Notes under the pieces: generated by a model
The model's database searches: none
The model's input: only the letters and a program-made list of their open reading frames with translations
What the model was told of the DNA's origin: nothing
Assembly (NCBI GenBank): GCA_030407085.1
Contig: CM059585.1
Location: forward strand, 120,817,030 to 120,881,029
Reading direction: 5' to 3'
Length of the DNA: 64,000 nt
Origin: Trichopria drosophilae
Lineage: Eukaryota; Arthropoda; Insecta; Hymenoptera; Diapriidae
Part shown: positions 1-11,549 of the stretch, piece by piece
How the letters are laid out: every line of letters starts with the position of its first letter
How positions within the stretch are numbered: the first letter of the stretch is position 1
Position numbers and translations under genes: made by a program

Positions 1-1
1 G

Positions 2-178
2 GGTATTGCATCTATGAGTAAAATGATGGGCCAAACATTTAATAATATTAAATTGAAACGTGCTGATAAAGTACTACCTCTATTATCTATGAACAGTACC
101 ATGAAGATTCATGATGAGAAGGTCCCAATAGATCCTGTATTATTATTTCTAAAACATGGAATGCTGTTTTGTTTGTAA
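2..178 (+). pseudogene. Fragment of a transposon-type protein, 3' part
   Basis: An open frame runs from the window edge to a TAA at 176-178. It reads like the later part of a multi-copy, transposon-associated protein seen in ants and other invertebrates, with a segment of the kind STMKIHDEKVPIDPVLLF. The next fragment, which overlaps its end in another frame, carries what looks like the N-terminal part of the same kind of protein. The order is therefore reversed relative to a single intact gene. Two adjoining copies or a rearrangement would explain this. The family match is from memory of the motif style and is not certain. Confidence 0.4.
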
Positions 179-912
179 AACATTCTTGAGTGGTGACATT
201 CGTGTCGTTAAAGCAAGAGGAGTAAAAAGTCTTTTGGCTGCAAGTAAAGCGAGAGGGACGCAAAAACAGAAGCGGTTACTGGAATCGGTTTCAGAAATTC
301 ATCTCCATTTTTTGTATTACAAAAATTATGAAGACATAAGAGTATCTGCTACTGCCTCTCGGCGAAGTAGCTCTACTGCAAGTGAAGAACAGGAAGTGCC
401 AGCAGGTGCTGAAAAGCCTGCGGATGTAGTGTCTGCTTTTGATTTTAAAAAGTACTGTTTATTCTGTGGGGAAAAAATCAGTGAAACGTCGACAAAACAC
501 AATGTTCAACGATGAATGCTAATTCATTGCATTGAAAAAGAGACAACCGTGAAAACGATTAAGAAAATTCTTAGCGATCGCAACGATGAATTTCCATGTG
601 CCATCAAAAATCGAATCAATAATGTAACCGATCTCGTCGCAACAGGAGCTCGGTATCATGGTCCCTGCAGCCATCGTCTGCGTATGGGACCACATACAGG
701 AACCTCACGTGGATGACCTACTAACGACGTAGACGATGCCATGGAGTATATTTATTTTTTTTTATAAATTCTGAAGAATGCCAGTTTACATTGAACGATT
801 TGACCAGCCAACTTGAAGGAAATTACATACCACACAAAAAGACGATAAAAAAGAAATTCGGAGATGATATTTTTATCATCGAGCAACCAAACCGTGATGG
901 TATAATTTGTTG

Positions 913-2591
913 ATGACGCTGAAACTAGCAGGGGATTCGCCAGCAGGGGATTCGCCTAACCTACGGCGCACAGGAAAATCGCGTAAAAACTATTTAAAAC
1001 GTTGAAAATTCGTAATGTATTCACTCGGGAGCATATTTATTACCATTATGAAAATGGTAAAAGAATTTTTGTCCCGGCGACGGACTTGTAACTTTTTTAA
1101 AACGGCACTAATAGCGAAAAAACGTGCACAATCTGCGTAAAATCGCATTAAACATGATTAATACGTCGAAATTGCATAATCCATTCAATTGGGCGAATAC
1201 CTTGTTCTGTTCTGAAAATGATAAAACCATTTATGTCCCGGCGACGGACTTGTAACTTTTTGAAAATGGCACTAACATCGAAAAAACGTGCACAAGCTGC
1301 GTAAAATCGCATTAAACATGATTAATACGTCGAAATTGCATATTCTATTCAATTGCGCGAATACCTTGTACTGTTTTGAAAATGGTAAAACCATTTTTGT
1401 CCCGGCGACGGACTTGTAACTTTTTGAAAATGGCACTAGCATCGAAAAAACGTGCACAAGCTGCGTAAAATCGCATTAATATTATTAATACGTCGAAATT
1501 GCATATTCTATTTAAGTGGGCGAATACCTTGTACTGTTTTTTGAAAATGGTAAAACCGAAATTGCATAATGTATTCAATTGGGCGAATACCTTGTACTGT
1601 TCTAAAAATGGTAAAACCATTTTTGTCCCGGCGACGGAATTGTAACTTTTTTAAAACGGCACTAAAATAAAAAAAACGTGCACAAGCTGCGTAAAATCGC
1701 ATTAAACATGATTAATACGTCGAAATTGCATATTCTATTCAATTGGGCGAATACCTTGTACTGTTTTGAAAATCGTAAAACCATTTTTGTCCCGGCGACA
1801 CAACGTGTGCACGTTTTTTCGATGTTAGTGCCATTTTCAAAAAGTTACAAGTCCGTCGCCGGGACAAAAATGGTTTCACCATTTTCAGAACAGTACAAGG
1901 TATTCGCCCACTTAAATAGAATATGCAATTTCGACGTATTAATCATGGTTAATGCGATTTTACTCAGCTTGTACACGTTTTTTTTATTTTAGTGCCGTTT
2001 TAAAAAAGTTACAAGTCCGCCGCCGGGACAAAAGTGGTTTCACCATTTTCAGAACAGTACAAGGTATTCGCCCACTTAAATAGAATATGCAATTTCGACG
2101 TATTAATCATGGTTAATGCGATTTTACTCAGCTTGTACACGTTTTTTTTATTTTAGTGCCGTTTTAAAAAAGTTACAAGTCCGTCGCCGGGACAAAAATG
2201 GTTTTACGATTTTCAGAACAGTACAAGGTATTCGCCCAATTGAATAGAATATGCAATTTCGACGTATTAATCATGTTTAATGCGATTTTACTCAGCTTGT
2301 ACACGTTTTTTTTATTTTAGTGCCGTTTTAAAAAAGTTGCAAATCCGTCGCCGGGACAAAAATGGTTTTACCATTTTCAGAGCAGTACAAAGTATTCGCC
2401 CAATTGAATAGAATATGCAAATTCGACGTATTAATCATGTTTAATGCGATTTTACGGAGCTTGTGCACGTTTTTTCGCTATTAGTGCCGTTTTAAAAAAG
2501 TTACAAGTCCGTCGCCGGGACAAAAATGCTTTTACCATTTTCATAATGGTAATAAATATGCTCCCGAATCCCCTGCTAGTTTCAGCGTCAT
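913..2591. mobile_element. Fold-back DNA transposon, 9-bp target duplication (Mutator-like?)
   Basis: The 9-bp word AATTTGTTG occurs at 904-912 and again at 2592-2600, exactly flanking the element. The ends are perfect inverted repeats starting ATGACGCTGAAACTAGCAGG. The inside is a large palindrome. About four head-to-tail units of roughly 165-175 bp run from 1,085 to 1,800, and about five inverted units run from 1,805 to 2,560, with the turning point near 1,803. The host reading frame is continuous once the element and one duplication are removed. A 9-bp duplication with long inverted repeats fits the Mutator superfamily best, but there is no transposase here and the class is an inference. 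All short open frames between 1,272 and 1,992 are by-products of the repeat. Confidence 0.85.
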
Positions 2592-2683
2592 AATTTGTTG
2601 TAGGAACATCGGTTACCAATTACTTACGGAGAAGTGGTACGAAGAAAAAGGAAGTGATCCGAAACAAGAACAACTGCGAGGAA

Positions 2684-2802
2684 CGGCGGTGGCTCAGTTG
2701 GTAGAGTATCGGCTTCGTAATCAGAAAACCCAAGTTCGATCCCGGCCTCTGCAATCTGTCATCGGGACACCTCTATATTTGTTTATAAGTGAAAGGTAAG
2801 AC
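2684..2802 (+). mobile_element. tRNA-derived SINE
   Basis: The head resembles a tRNA, with an A-box-like TGGCTCAGTTGG at 2690-2701 and a B-box GTTCGATCCC at 2734-2743. The tail contains GGGACACCTC and a GTGAAAGGTA word, both of which recur near the 3' end of the SINE at 12,801-13,068. It interrupts the transposon-type gene fragment. No clear target duplication was found. It is not a functional tRNA gene because no cloverleaf can be closed. Confidence 0.65.
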
Positions 2803-3441
2803 AGGTGATAGAGAATCGTGGCAGCGGAAATGTATTTCGATTGCTCACGAAATAATAACAGCTGTGCATCCACGTTCTTTTCCGTCTCCACTGCCACTTG
2901 GAGTAGGAGCTTATTTATATAAAAGATTCGAATCAAGAAATCTCGTAGATATTTTAGCAGCTTTAGGCTTTTCTGCATCGTATACTGAGGTACGAAATTT
3001 TAAAGTGCTAAATCTATAACCCGGCCTCAGCTTAACATATTGGCGAATTCCTTTTCCCAATTTGAATACGATAATGCTGATTTCAATACGAATACAATCT
3101 ATGGCCATGGCCAACATTGTAGTGGTCAAGATTGCGACAACTGCAGCAGAATGGAGGATGAAGATGACGTTGATGATGAAAATGACAATGACAGCGTCAG
3201 TGAATCAATTCAAGAACCATTATTGGTTCCAGAAGCAGAGGACGGTACAGAATGCAGATCCTCGAAGAAAAAAAAAATCATCATTAATAAAATTGTATTT
3301 TGTAATATTGTTTTTTACCATCTCTATTTTTAATTAAACAGAAAATTTTACAAGGACGCAAATTGGAACACTTATATTCATGTTTTCTTATTCAACATTC
3401 CTATTTCCTGATTATTATACTTAAAATATATTAAAATAAAG

Positions 3442-4210
3442 TGTTCGGGAGAGAACGAAAGTACAGTATAAATCTCAAGACGAATAATAAAACGCACGAT
3501 TTACGAATAAACGAAATATTTATTTTAATTATTTATAAAAGAACAAAATGGCAAATTCAAATTAAATTCCGCGAAATAACACGTACGCGACGTCGATCGA
3601 GAGAAAGTGGAAAATTAAACCACGAACCTAAAACTCCGCCAATTGAGCTAACATCACTGAAATCGGAAGAAGCACTTTCGAGTGGGCGACCACTCAATAC
3701 CACTTACCAACCTAGTTTACCTATAGGTACTAATTATGATGGGCGACCATCACTGAGGGATTACGGTACCAAATATCCAGTCCTCTTTTCCAGTGGGCGA
3801 CCACCACTTCCACAAAGGATTCCCTGTCCACTCAGAAGCGCTTAGCCAACGACGACGACGACAAATGGAAATCCTATTATTATTATTATAAAAATACCCG
3901 ATTAGTTTCTGAGGTCCTTCCTAGTCGAAAGCTAAATTCGGTCTGAGACTCTGAGGCCTTAGTAACCACCAAACAGAATTTTCCCATCGTCAAGGAACAC
4001 GAACAGTCATTTTCCTTTGGAAACAAATCAAGAAGTCGAAGATAACTGAATCACGGATTACGATAACGAATTTAAATTATTCGAGTTTTCGAATTATTTG
4101 AACTTTGCCTTTTCGCACGGCTGCGGCCGATTTACACATAGGTACTCCATTCGGTGTGCAATGGTGTAGGAAAACCGCAGAAAACCTGCACCTAGTACCC
4201 TTCGCAAATC
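3442..4210 (-). mobile_element. LTR-like repeat, related to the solo LTR at 58.2 kb
   Basis: This stretch shares several blocks, in the same orientation, with the solo LTR at 58,208-59,090. The blocks are repeated GGGCGACCA hairpin words, a GCACGGCTG-GGCCGATTT block near 4,115-4,135, and GTGCAATGGTG followed by GAAAACC near 4,156-4,185. One edge begins TGTTCGGGAGAG at 3442. The other edge could not be fixed, and no target duplication was identified. The minus strand is likely the LTR sense strand, because AATAAA-like signals and the polyadenylation side lie towards 3,450-3,530. The 134-codon open frame at 3441-3845 is an accident of this repeat. Confidence 0.6.
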
Positions 4211-5642
4211 ATCATAACGAATTAATGCCTAAATTGTACGAAAATAATCTATATATCTACATATGCATGTAATATAACAAATAACAAGCAATAATCTACT
4301 ATGCGGAAAAAGTATTATTGCATATTATTACGAAATTAGTAGGTTTGATGACTCATGTATGAACCAAAAAATTATTTTGCCGGAAAATGTTGAATTTTCT
4401 TCTAGTCTTTGTCAATTTATCGTCGTTTATTAGTCTTTATTTAGATTGTTTTTAAATATTACTCGTTAATACCAAACGTACAAAATTAGTTATTTCAATA
4501 ACAAATTAGTCCAGTCGTCAGAGACAAAAATACCACCAAACATCTAAAATCCGTTTTTAATGGCTGAAAATTTGTGGACATGTCAAGTATTGGACCCGAA
4601 ATAAGATGCAAAAAAGTTGACCACTTCTACCCCCGGGCTTCACCCCAAAGTCATCCTTGAAGGGAGTAAAAAACGTAAAATATCAATTTACCACTAATCT
4701 GTACTTTAACAAAAAAAAATGTTCCAAACAAAAAATGTAACTGAGAATATGTAGAACAAAAAAGGTCCCATCATTTTTTTGGTAAAATTAACCATTCTCT
4801 CAGAAATAACGATTGAAGTGACCGGTCATTTTGAATTGTAGGAACGGGGGAGGGTATAAAAACTACCCGTGTAGGGGTAAAATCCGGATAATTTAAAAAT
4901 ATGGGAATGCGTAGATTGTAGATATAAAAAACGTATACTTATACCTTATTTATATACTTTGTATATCTTATATATATATATATAGTCGAAACAGGAAGTC
5001 AATTGTCGGGAACAGTAATAGTAATAGTAATAAGAAAAATATGGTTTAATAAAATATTTTTTATTGTGAAAAAGTAATATCTTTCCAGAAAATATTCAAA
5101 TTCATAATTTTTGTTAAGTGTTTGCCAATTTATCGTTTGTTCTCAGTCTTTTGTTTAACTTTGTAAAATACAATATTGTTTGATTCCATGACTAGTCAAT
5201 AAAAAAAGAAGATATTTTACCGAAAAATATTGAAATTCCTAATTTAAAACTAGTTTTTCCTAATTTATCGTGTTTATAAATTTTTTAGTAAATATTGTTA
5301 ATATATCTTGTAATGATAAAATATTATTTAGTTCTTTCACTACACTAATACTTTGAAATATTTGGCAATTATCTTCTTCTAGCAGTTATTTACAGAAGAC
5401 GGAATCCATTTCAAATCACGCAGGCAACTAACTTAAAGTTGTCGAATTAGCCGTCTCTAAAATATGTTATTCTCCGTGAAAAATAAAGGGAGACGTATTT
5501 TTTTATTTTTCATACAAACTTTGTTTAACAAAGTGATCTGGATTTGAACTTTGAAAGGTGAAACTTTAAATAAGTACTAATGTAAAACAATATTGTTTCG
5601 GTCGTAATTATGTTTTTTAATTAATGTAATAAAAATTTTTTA
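4211..5642. other. AT-rich intergenic DNA with a degenerate repeat
   Basis: No gene was recognised. From about 4,555 to 4,900 the sequence has the look of a dispersed repeat, with a CCCCCGGGCTTCACCCC block at 4,631-4,647 and GGGGGAGGGTATAAAAACTACCC near 4,846-4,868. A short TA microsatellite lies at about 4,968-4,984. The rest is AT-rich with no open frame worth keeping. Confidence 0.4.
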
Positions 5643-6177
5643 TTAACCCTTTTACTGTGGAGACCGAAAACTCAAAAGTGGGCTCAAAATGTGACCGAGT
5701 TTCCGGCCAATTTGAAATTTGTGTAAATATGGATATTTATGTTTTCAACGACGCTGATTACGAATTTGGAGTCAGTTTTCAAAAATTTAACGAATATGAA
5801 GTAAGTTTTTAAACGGTTTAAAAAGAATTATATTTGACATTGCATGGACCAATTTATGGTGAGATTGACGGGGTTCAGCTGTAATTCTAAAGCGATTTGT
5901 ATTATTACAATATTTTCAATTTATTGGGTTACAATTATAGTGCATTATATGTAATTGTAATATTATTATGATTACGAAAAATAAATTCCAAATTCTACCC
6001 CCGCATTTAGCTGGTAAATATTTCTTATTTACGACCCTAGAATGTACCATGTGGAGGTATGTCGTAGGATTTCCACTTCTTTTTTTATTTATTTTTTCAT
6101 TTTTTTTATTTTTTTTGATTTTTGATGGTTTTATCCAATTTTTTTCGAAAGCACATGCCATCAAGAATAATGTGTTA

Positions 6178-6545
6178 CGAAAAATGCTTCAAGTTTGTCC
6201 GATTTTGAGCGGCCAAATTAAATTTTTTGTTTAAAGTTTTAAAAATTTCTTCTTAAATTCGAATTCAGAGATTCAAGATACCCAATAAGCCATAACTCTT
6301 GAGTATATCTGTTTCTTTATTCTCTATTTATTCATTCTTTTATAATTACGTGTATAATGAAAAATGCTTAAAAATTGTCCGAATTTGAGCGGCCATATTG
6401 GATTTGACGTTTAGAATTTTCGAAATTTGACCAGAAATTCGGATCCAGCGATTCAAAACACCCAATAAAACATAACGCCGGTATATAGCTGTTCATTTAT
6501 TCTCTGTTCATTAAATCTTTTATAACTACATGTTAAAAATTTCAA
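6178..6545 (+). repeat. Two diverged copies of a 180-bp tandem unit
   Basis: The word GAAAAATGCTT followed by TTGTCCGA and TTGAGCGGCC occurs at about 6,178 and again at about 6,358. Matching blocks follow each copy, including a CAATAA...CATAAC block and an ATTCTCT.TT.ATT block. The unit is about 180 bp and the copies are well diverged. Confidence 0.6.
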
Positions 6546-6689
6546 ATTTTTAAAAAATGAATTTTTAATAGTAGAAAACGCTTCTTTCTTTATGAGAACA
6601 TTATATAAGTTAAATTTGCAGATATAATTAAATATTTAAAGCATTTTGAAGGTTTGATAGTCAAATTTTAAGGGTCGTTTTAAAGATAT

Positions 6690-7130
6690 TTCACCCCTTT
6701 AGACATAGGATTCAAATTTTATTTATTTTATAGTGCAGATACACTTTTCCGGAGTATTTTTCGATGTTGAATCCAAATGACGAAAATACAATAAATTCAA
6801 AAACAACCCCTGAAATTTGTTTTTTATTTTAATTAAAAATAAAAAACCACCCCATCAAATATGGTATTCAAGTTTTATTTATTTTGTAGTGTAATACACA
6901 TTTTTGGGGTACTTTTCAACGTAGAATTTAAATTTTATGTTAAAATTACAATAAAACCTAAAACAACCCTTACAATGCGATAAAAAAACCACCCGTTTAG
7001 ATACGGTATTTAATTTTTATTGATTTTGGAGTGCAAATACACATTTCCGGGGTATTTTTTGGCGCTGAATCCAAATTTTTTATCTCAATTACAAAAAATC
7101 CTAAAACAACCCTTATAATGGGGTAAACAT
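6690..7130 (+). repeat. Three diverged tandem units of about 140 bp
   Basis: Each unit carries a TTTATTNATTTT.NAGTGNA block followed by ACAC.TTTCCGG-type and GTA.TTTTTNGNCG blocks, starting near 6,715, 6,868 and 7,008. The units end in oligo-A and CAACCC words. The array lies in the right half of the candidate TTAA element. Confidence 0.5.
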
Positions 7131-7642
7131 AAAAAACTACCCCTTTATCTCGCGTGAATGATTTTGAAACACGGGCTTGGGACCGACTGTGGCAGAGTTT
7201 TGTTTTTCTTTGTTTTCGTTTATTCTTTTTGTTTTTTAGTTGCATAGTAATAGCACAATAATTATATACACTTGCAAACAAAGCACTGCATTTTTTTGAA
7301 AAAGACCAACGTACACTCGTATAAGGTATATGGACCGGGCAAATAAGGGTGGGGAGAGATAAATTTATATTAAATTTTATTGCATTGTAATAGCAAAGAG
7401 CTTTTCTAAAAATGTATTCTCTTGTAATTATAGTTTGAAGGAAACAAAATAATGACCACTTGCACAATGTAGAAAATACAGATTTAATGGAATTGGGTTA
7501 GGTAAAAGGGGTAAATTTATCTTAAATGACTTTAATAAGTGAAAATAATAATAAATTAATATATATTTTAGTCTAAAAATAAACATTAAACAAGTTTTTA
7601 CGATGCGCCAAAATATTGATTTTCCGGCAGTCTAAAGGTTAA

Positions 7643-8480
7643 TGTATAGTTGTTAATTGTGCCCAAGAAAAAAATTGCCCACAACTCAGTCATTCAGCTA
7701 GAAAAATATGCCGTTTTTTCCTATCATTTCATAAATAATAAAATCATATATCAAGTTGCATTCGTCAATATGTAATATTGCAACTTTCAATAAGTTGAAA
7801 GTATGTATGCATAGTTGATCATTGTCGATAAACAGTTCGGTTGGAATCGATCATGCTGGAGAATTAGAATACATATATTGCATGTTGACAATACCGACTG
7901 TACTTGCAACTTGTACAAGTCACGTTAGTCACAGCTCCAAAGGTCGGCATTGGCGATGAAACCAGTGTAAATTTTTGACCACAAGAAAACCGGACCTTTA
8001 GCAATCTGTTATTAATGTCATATTACAATATTCAATTTGAAGTTAGTAAGCGTTGATTACTACAGTATAAAAAAAGACAATATCATTTTATCACTTTTAA
8101 TTTTGATCAGTCGAGTCCATATTCCAACTCTTTGACAAAACCTTGTAAAATTACAAGCTATTTTTTAAAGTGTAATATACTGTAGCTGCTATCTACATTT
8201 CATACAGCCACCTGAGTAAGCCTAAATTTTAAATCTCTTTTTTTTTTTTGTAAATCTTATATAACCGTTCATATTTGGGTAATGGTGTTTAAAAAGTAAC
8301 ATCAGTTGCTGTGAAATGTAGAAAGCAATGTAATCGGCGCATAATTTTATATAACGTTAAATAAAAATGTTGCCAAAATAATTTAGTTGGTACAATGAAA
8401 AGGGTGTGTACTTTCATATCCGGAGAAATCACAAGTATGTCGACAAGTAGTTGCAAATTAGCACGACGACATATCAGAAC
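7643..8480. other. Intergenic DNA, nothing recognised
   Basis: AT-rich sequence with no motif of a known family. A 66-codon minus-strand frame at 8289-8489 shows no recognisable domain. Confidence 0.3.
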
Positions 8481-8649
8481 GCAGCACACGTGTAATTAAT
8501 TTCGACATTCCGCAATAATTGTATGAAAGATTAAGTGAATAAGTAAAAAGTATTATATTTCGATTAAGAAGCGTGATTATGCAGTACAAATAAAACAGTC
8601 GATGACAAAATGAAACATCTGAATCTGAAGTGTTGTCGTTTTTCCTCAC

Positions 8650-8811
8650 CTTGTGAATACAGAATTCTTTCGCCGTCACGAGGAATGATGCAGCTCCAAT
8701 GATGTTCGAGAAATAGAAAAGGAATCGAATTACAACACCATTTTGTAAGATTATTGCCCCAGACAACGAAACGTATGAAATTGATAGTTTTACGATTTTG
8801 TTTACAGTCAA
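8650..8811 (-). CDS. Possible exon of an unidentified hydrophobic protein
   Basis: A minus-strand frame starting with ATG at 8809-8811 encodes a hydrophobic stretch (SGAIILQNGVVIRFLFYFSN, then FLVTAKEFCIH). It meets a good splice-donor-like CACAAG/GTGAGG at about 8,650. This would fit the first coding exon of a membrane protein, but no further exons could be joined and the family was not recognised. It may simply be a chance open frame. Confidence 0.2.
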
Positions 8812-8819
8812 CGAAAAAT

Positions 8820-9175
8820 TTTGTATAAATAAAATAAAAAAAAAAAAAAACGATTTAAGCAGCGAATAATTTGATTGTATGACAGATTCGTATTTGATAA
8901 TGCAAAAAATTATTCAAGATATTTCACTGGAACGAAATCAAAGAAAATTTTTAAACTGCTACGACACATACAACCAATATATATAAACAAAAATAAAATA
9001 ATATTAAATAACATTTGTTCTGAATTTTAATTTTCATGCAACAAATTTCCTACGTTCTACAAACAAATCGCATGCAGTCTACCAAACGAAACATTTCAGG
9101 AATACAACTACAAGAAAAGTACCCTCGACTCGATTGAGCAACACTCATCCAGTTTTTTTTTTTCATGAATAAATA
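8820..9175. other. Intergenic DNA, nothing recognised
   Basis: AT-rich, with a poly-A run at 8,836-8,850 and a poly-T run at 9,153-9,163. No gene or repeat family was identified. Confidence 0.3.
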
Positions 9176-11549
9176 TTTATTCGCACATATTACTTGCCTA
9201 CATCATTCAGAATGTACAAGTTGGTTAACAAGTCAGTTTCCAAAATGTTAAAACATGGCCAATGCCCGAATAACCGGTATCCGACTGTTTTCCGCACCAG
9301 TTTCACGGCAGTTCTGGACCTAGTATACGTTTTACAATACGAGTACAATATAGAAAAAGTTGGGGGCCGAGGTGGGGAGGGGCCTCGAGCAGATTTCCAA
9401 TACTGAATACGTCAATTCCACTATTGAATTTCTTTCTTTCCTCTTTTCCTTCCTATAGGTTTTTGCTTAATCGCGCGCGGCCAGCGGAGAGGCTCTCGAG
9501 ACCCCTCCACGCCGCGTTTCTTTGAACACATTGGTTTCGTTCGCAGTCCATCTTTCATTAAAAAGAACAAAAAAAGACATACGTATAGCGCTCGCCGCAG
9601 AACATCATTCGGCGTTCCGAGTCCAACGATATCGTGGCAGACATAAACAGTCTTGAAAATTATCGCGATTAGAGAAAAAAAAAAAAATTAAAAATCAAAC
9701 TGACGAAAAAAACAACAAAAAAATCAACATTCATCGAGCTTAATCTTAACGGACCAGTCGCGCGAAACTTAGTTTACACATCTCGATTTCTGGCTCATTA
9801 TGGACAATAATATGCGCTTCGTTTTATTTATTCTACTACTTATTACTTTTTTTTTGCGTCTAACTGCATTCATGATGTATTTTAGTAAATGACCGGAGTG
9901 ATGTACAAATATTTTGGATGTTTTATCAATTTCATTATACCTGTGCTGTACACCTATTATTTTCTTTAGCATAATTCTTCGGAAGCATCTTGGGTAGCGG
10001 TTGACAAAGTACAGCTTTGACGGATGACAATTATTCTAACTATCTAACCTATCTATCTATCTATCTATATATTAAAATGAACAAAAAAAGTAAACTAAAG
10101 TCGGAAACACGCGCGAAATTCGCCGCTTAAATAATCTTAGTCGCCGAGACTTGGACAAAGACGTCGAACCGGCATCTTCCGAAATCATACCTATATATGT
10201 ATATATATGTATAAATTAAAATTATTATATAAAGTGCGCCGACGCTCCGATCATTCCGTTCCGTTCGAATGGAAAAAAAGAAACAAACTGGACTGACGAT
10301 GAAAGAAAGAAAAAAAAGATTTTAGTAAAACGACTTAAAAACGTCGTCGATTTCGAAAAAGGGGGAAAATCGACGACGATTTGGTCCCGCAATATAAAAT
10401 AATCATCACCCATATAATGAAACGTGCATGTATAAACCATAACTTACATTTTATAAAAAAAAAAAAACAAAAGGTCCGTGCCGACACTCGCCCGGAGCGT
10501 CTGGTCTCCGGCGCCACGCGATCTTTAAAATCGAAAAAGAAAAAAAAAAACTGTACCCTCGATCGGAACGGATCGATCGCCGCGGCGTCGGGAGGGAAAG
10601 AAAGAGAAAAAAAAAAAAAACAACTCGCGAGCGCTATTTTACGATGAAAAATTGTCCTAATGACGGAGCGATTCGCCTCCTTCGCGAGCGTTTATGATTA
10701 AAATAGCCTTTCCAGAACCCGATTAAACCTCTGCCCAGACAGACGAGTCGCAGTCTCGGTAGTAAAAACGTGAAAAAGACGTTGTGGAGCGTGAACCAGC
10801 GATCGGCGCGCCAACTAGCGATAGCGTCGTCAGGGTAACGGAAAGTGGCTTTAGTTCGCAGTGTTAAAAGCGGTACAAGAGAGACGAGAAATGGGACGAC
10901 GACACCCGACGTCATAGTGACGACTGCAAACGTCGACGAGACGATCGAACCAAAAATCGATGATCTCCAAGTTTCCAAACGAGAGATCGTTTTTCTCGAG
11001 AGGAAACGCGTGAAAAGGTACGGGTGACTTGGGGGACGCGCGCAACCGCCGTCGCGGTCGGGGCTGCCCGACACCTGGACGACGATCTCGACGACGCGCC
11101 GCTCCTAAACTAGCCAGTGTTGATTTAACGCTAATGTGTGTGTGTTAATTGAATTGTTAATTAATTATCGTGTAGCAGTAATAATTATACTAGTAGTAGT
11201 AGTAGTAATAGCAATGATGATAATAATAATTACAATAGTAATATTTGGAGTAAGATTATTCGATAGCTCGCAAATAGTTATAGACGTTGGGATTGGGACT
11301 GGACAGCTGGCTGCCAGTCTCCGTGATTTCTACTGTTTAGATATAAAACGAAATCAATTGGTGTAGAAGAGACTCGTGGAATAATCCGTTTAATCGCGCG
11401 CTTTACACCGGGCGATAATATTGATTCACGAACTCACTCAGTATATACTCACACACCATGAGAGATCTGCCGAGAGCTCCTTTTGTATTTTTTCACTTAC
11501 TTTTTTTATTTCTTTTTATTATAATCAATTATTTAAGCCAACCGAGGAT
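9176..11549 (-). other. Probable long 3' UTR of eIF4A
   Basis: This stretch lies directly downstream of the eIF4A stop. It is richer in G+C and CpG than the surrounding DNA and contains no recognisable coding sequence. An overlapping double polyadenylation signal, AATAAATATTTATT on the minus strand, lies at about 9,170-9,181 and is a natural transcript end. A (CTAT)n microsatellite lies at 10,044-10,067, and several oligo-A/T runs are scattered through it. The 146-codon frame at 10,634-11,074 is low complexity and Arg/Leu-rich and looks accidental. Part of this stretch might belong to another transcript instead. Confidence 0.45.

Larger units (their letters stand above)
156..3330 (+). pseudogene. 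Broken transposon-type gene with Cys-rich N-terminus, split by two insertions
   Basis: Pieces of one protein can be followed across the region. The first is a Cys-rich start (CCFVC, then KYCLFCGEK) ending in a TGA at 513-515. It continues in the same frame to 716 with a YHGPCSHRLR-like motif. After a shift in the T-run near 757-765 it reads on to the insertion at 912. Beyond the fold-back element the frame resumes directly at 2601 and runs to about 2680. After a SINE it continues from about 2836 with a segment rich in PRSF, SPLPLGVG and LVDILAALGF, then a YDNADFN motif near 3066-3090. Acidic low-complexity sequence follows to about 3245. This looks like a dead copy of a multi-copy invertebrate gene of unknown function; the zinc-binding role of the Cys motifs is inferred. 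It contains in-frame stops, frameshifts and two transposon insertions. Confidence 0.6.
5647..7638. mobile_element. Candidate TTAA-flanked element with internal tandem repeats
   Basis: TTAA lies on both sides (5643-5646 and 7639-7642). The ends are loosely inverted: CCCTTTTACTGTGG on the left, and on the right a sequence whose complement reads CCTTTAGACTGCCGG. piggyBac and Kolobok elements use TTAA targets, so a non-autonomous member of one of these is possible. The inverted match is imperfect, so the pairing of these ends could be chance. No transposase was seen. The open frame at 6997-7467 (minus) covers repeat units and is not supported as a gene. Confidence 0.35.

Noticed and set aside
1272..1992. 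Several 60-104-codon frames on both strands
   Set aside because: They are produced by the tandem units of the fold-back element and repeat each other.
2684..2755. tRNA-like sequences here and at 12,801 and 21,702 as possible tRNA genes
   Set aside because: A- and B-boxes are present but the cloverleaf, especially the anticodon arm, cannot be formed; they are SINE heads or pseudogenes.
3441..3845. 134-codon plus-strand frame
   Set aside because: Lies within an LTR-like repeat and includes the repeated GGGCGACCA hairpins; no protein family recognised.
10634..11074. 146-codon minus-strand open frame downstream of eIF4A
   Set aside because: Low-complexity, no domain, overlapped by frames on the other strand; more likely 3' UTR.
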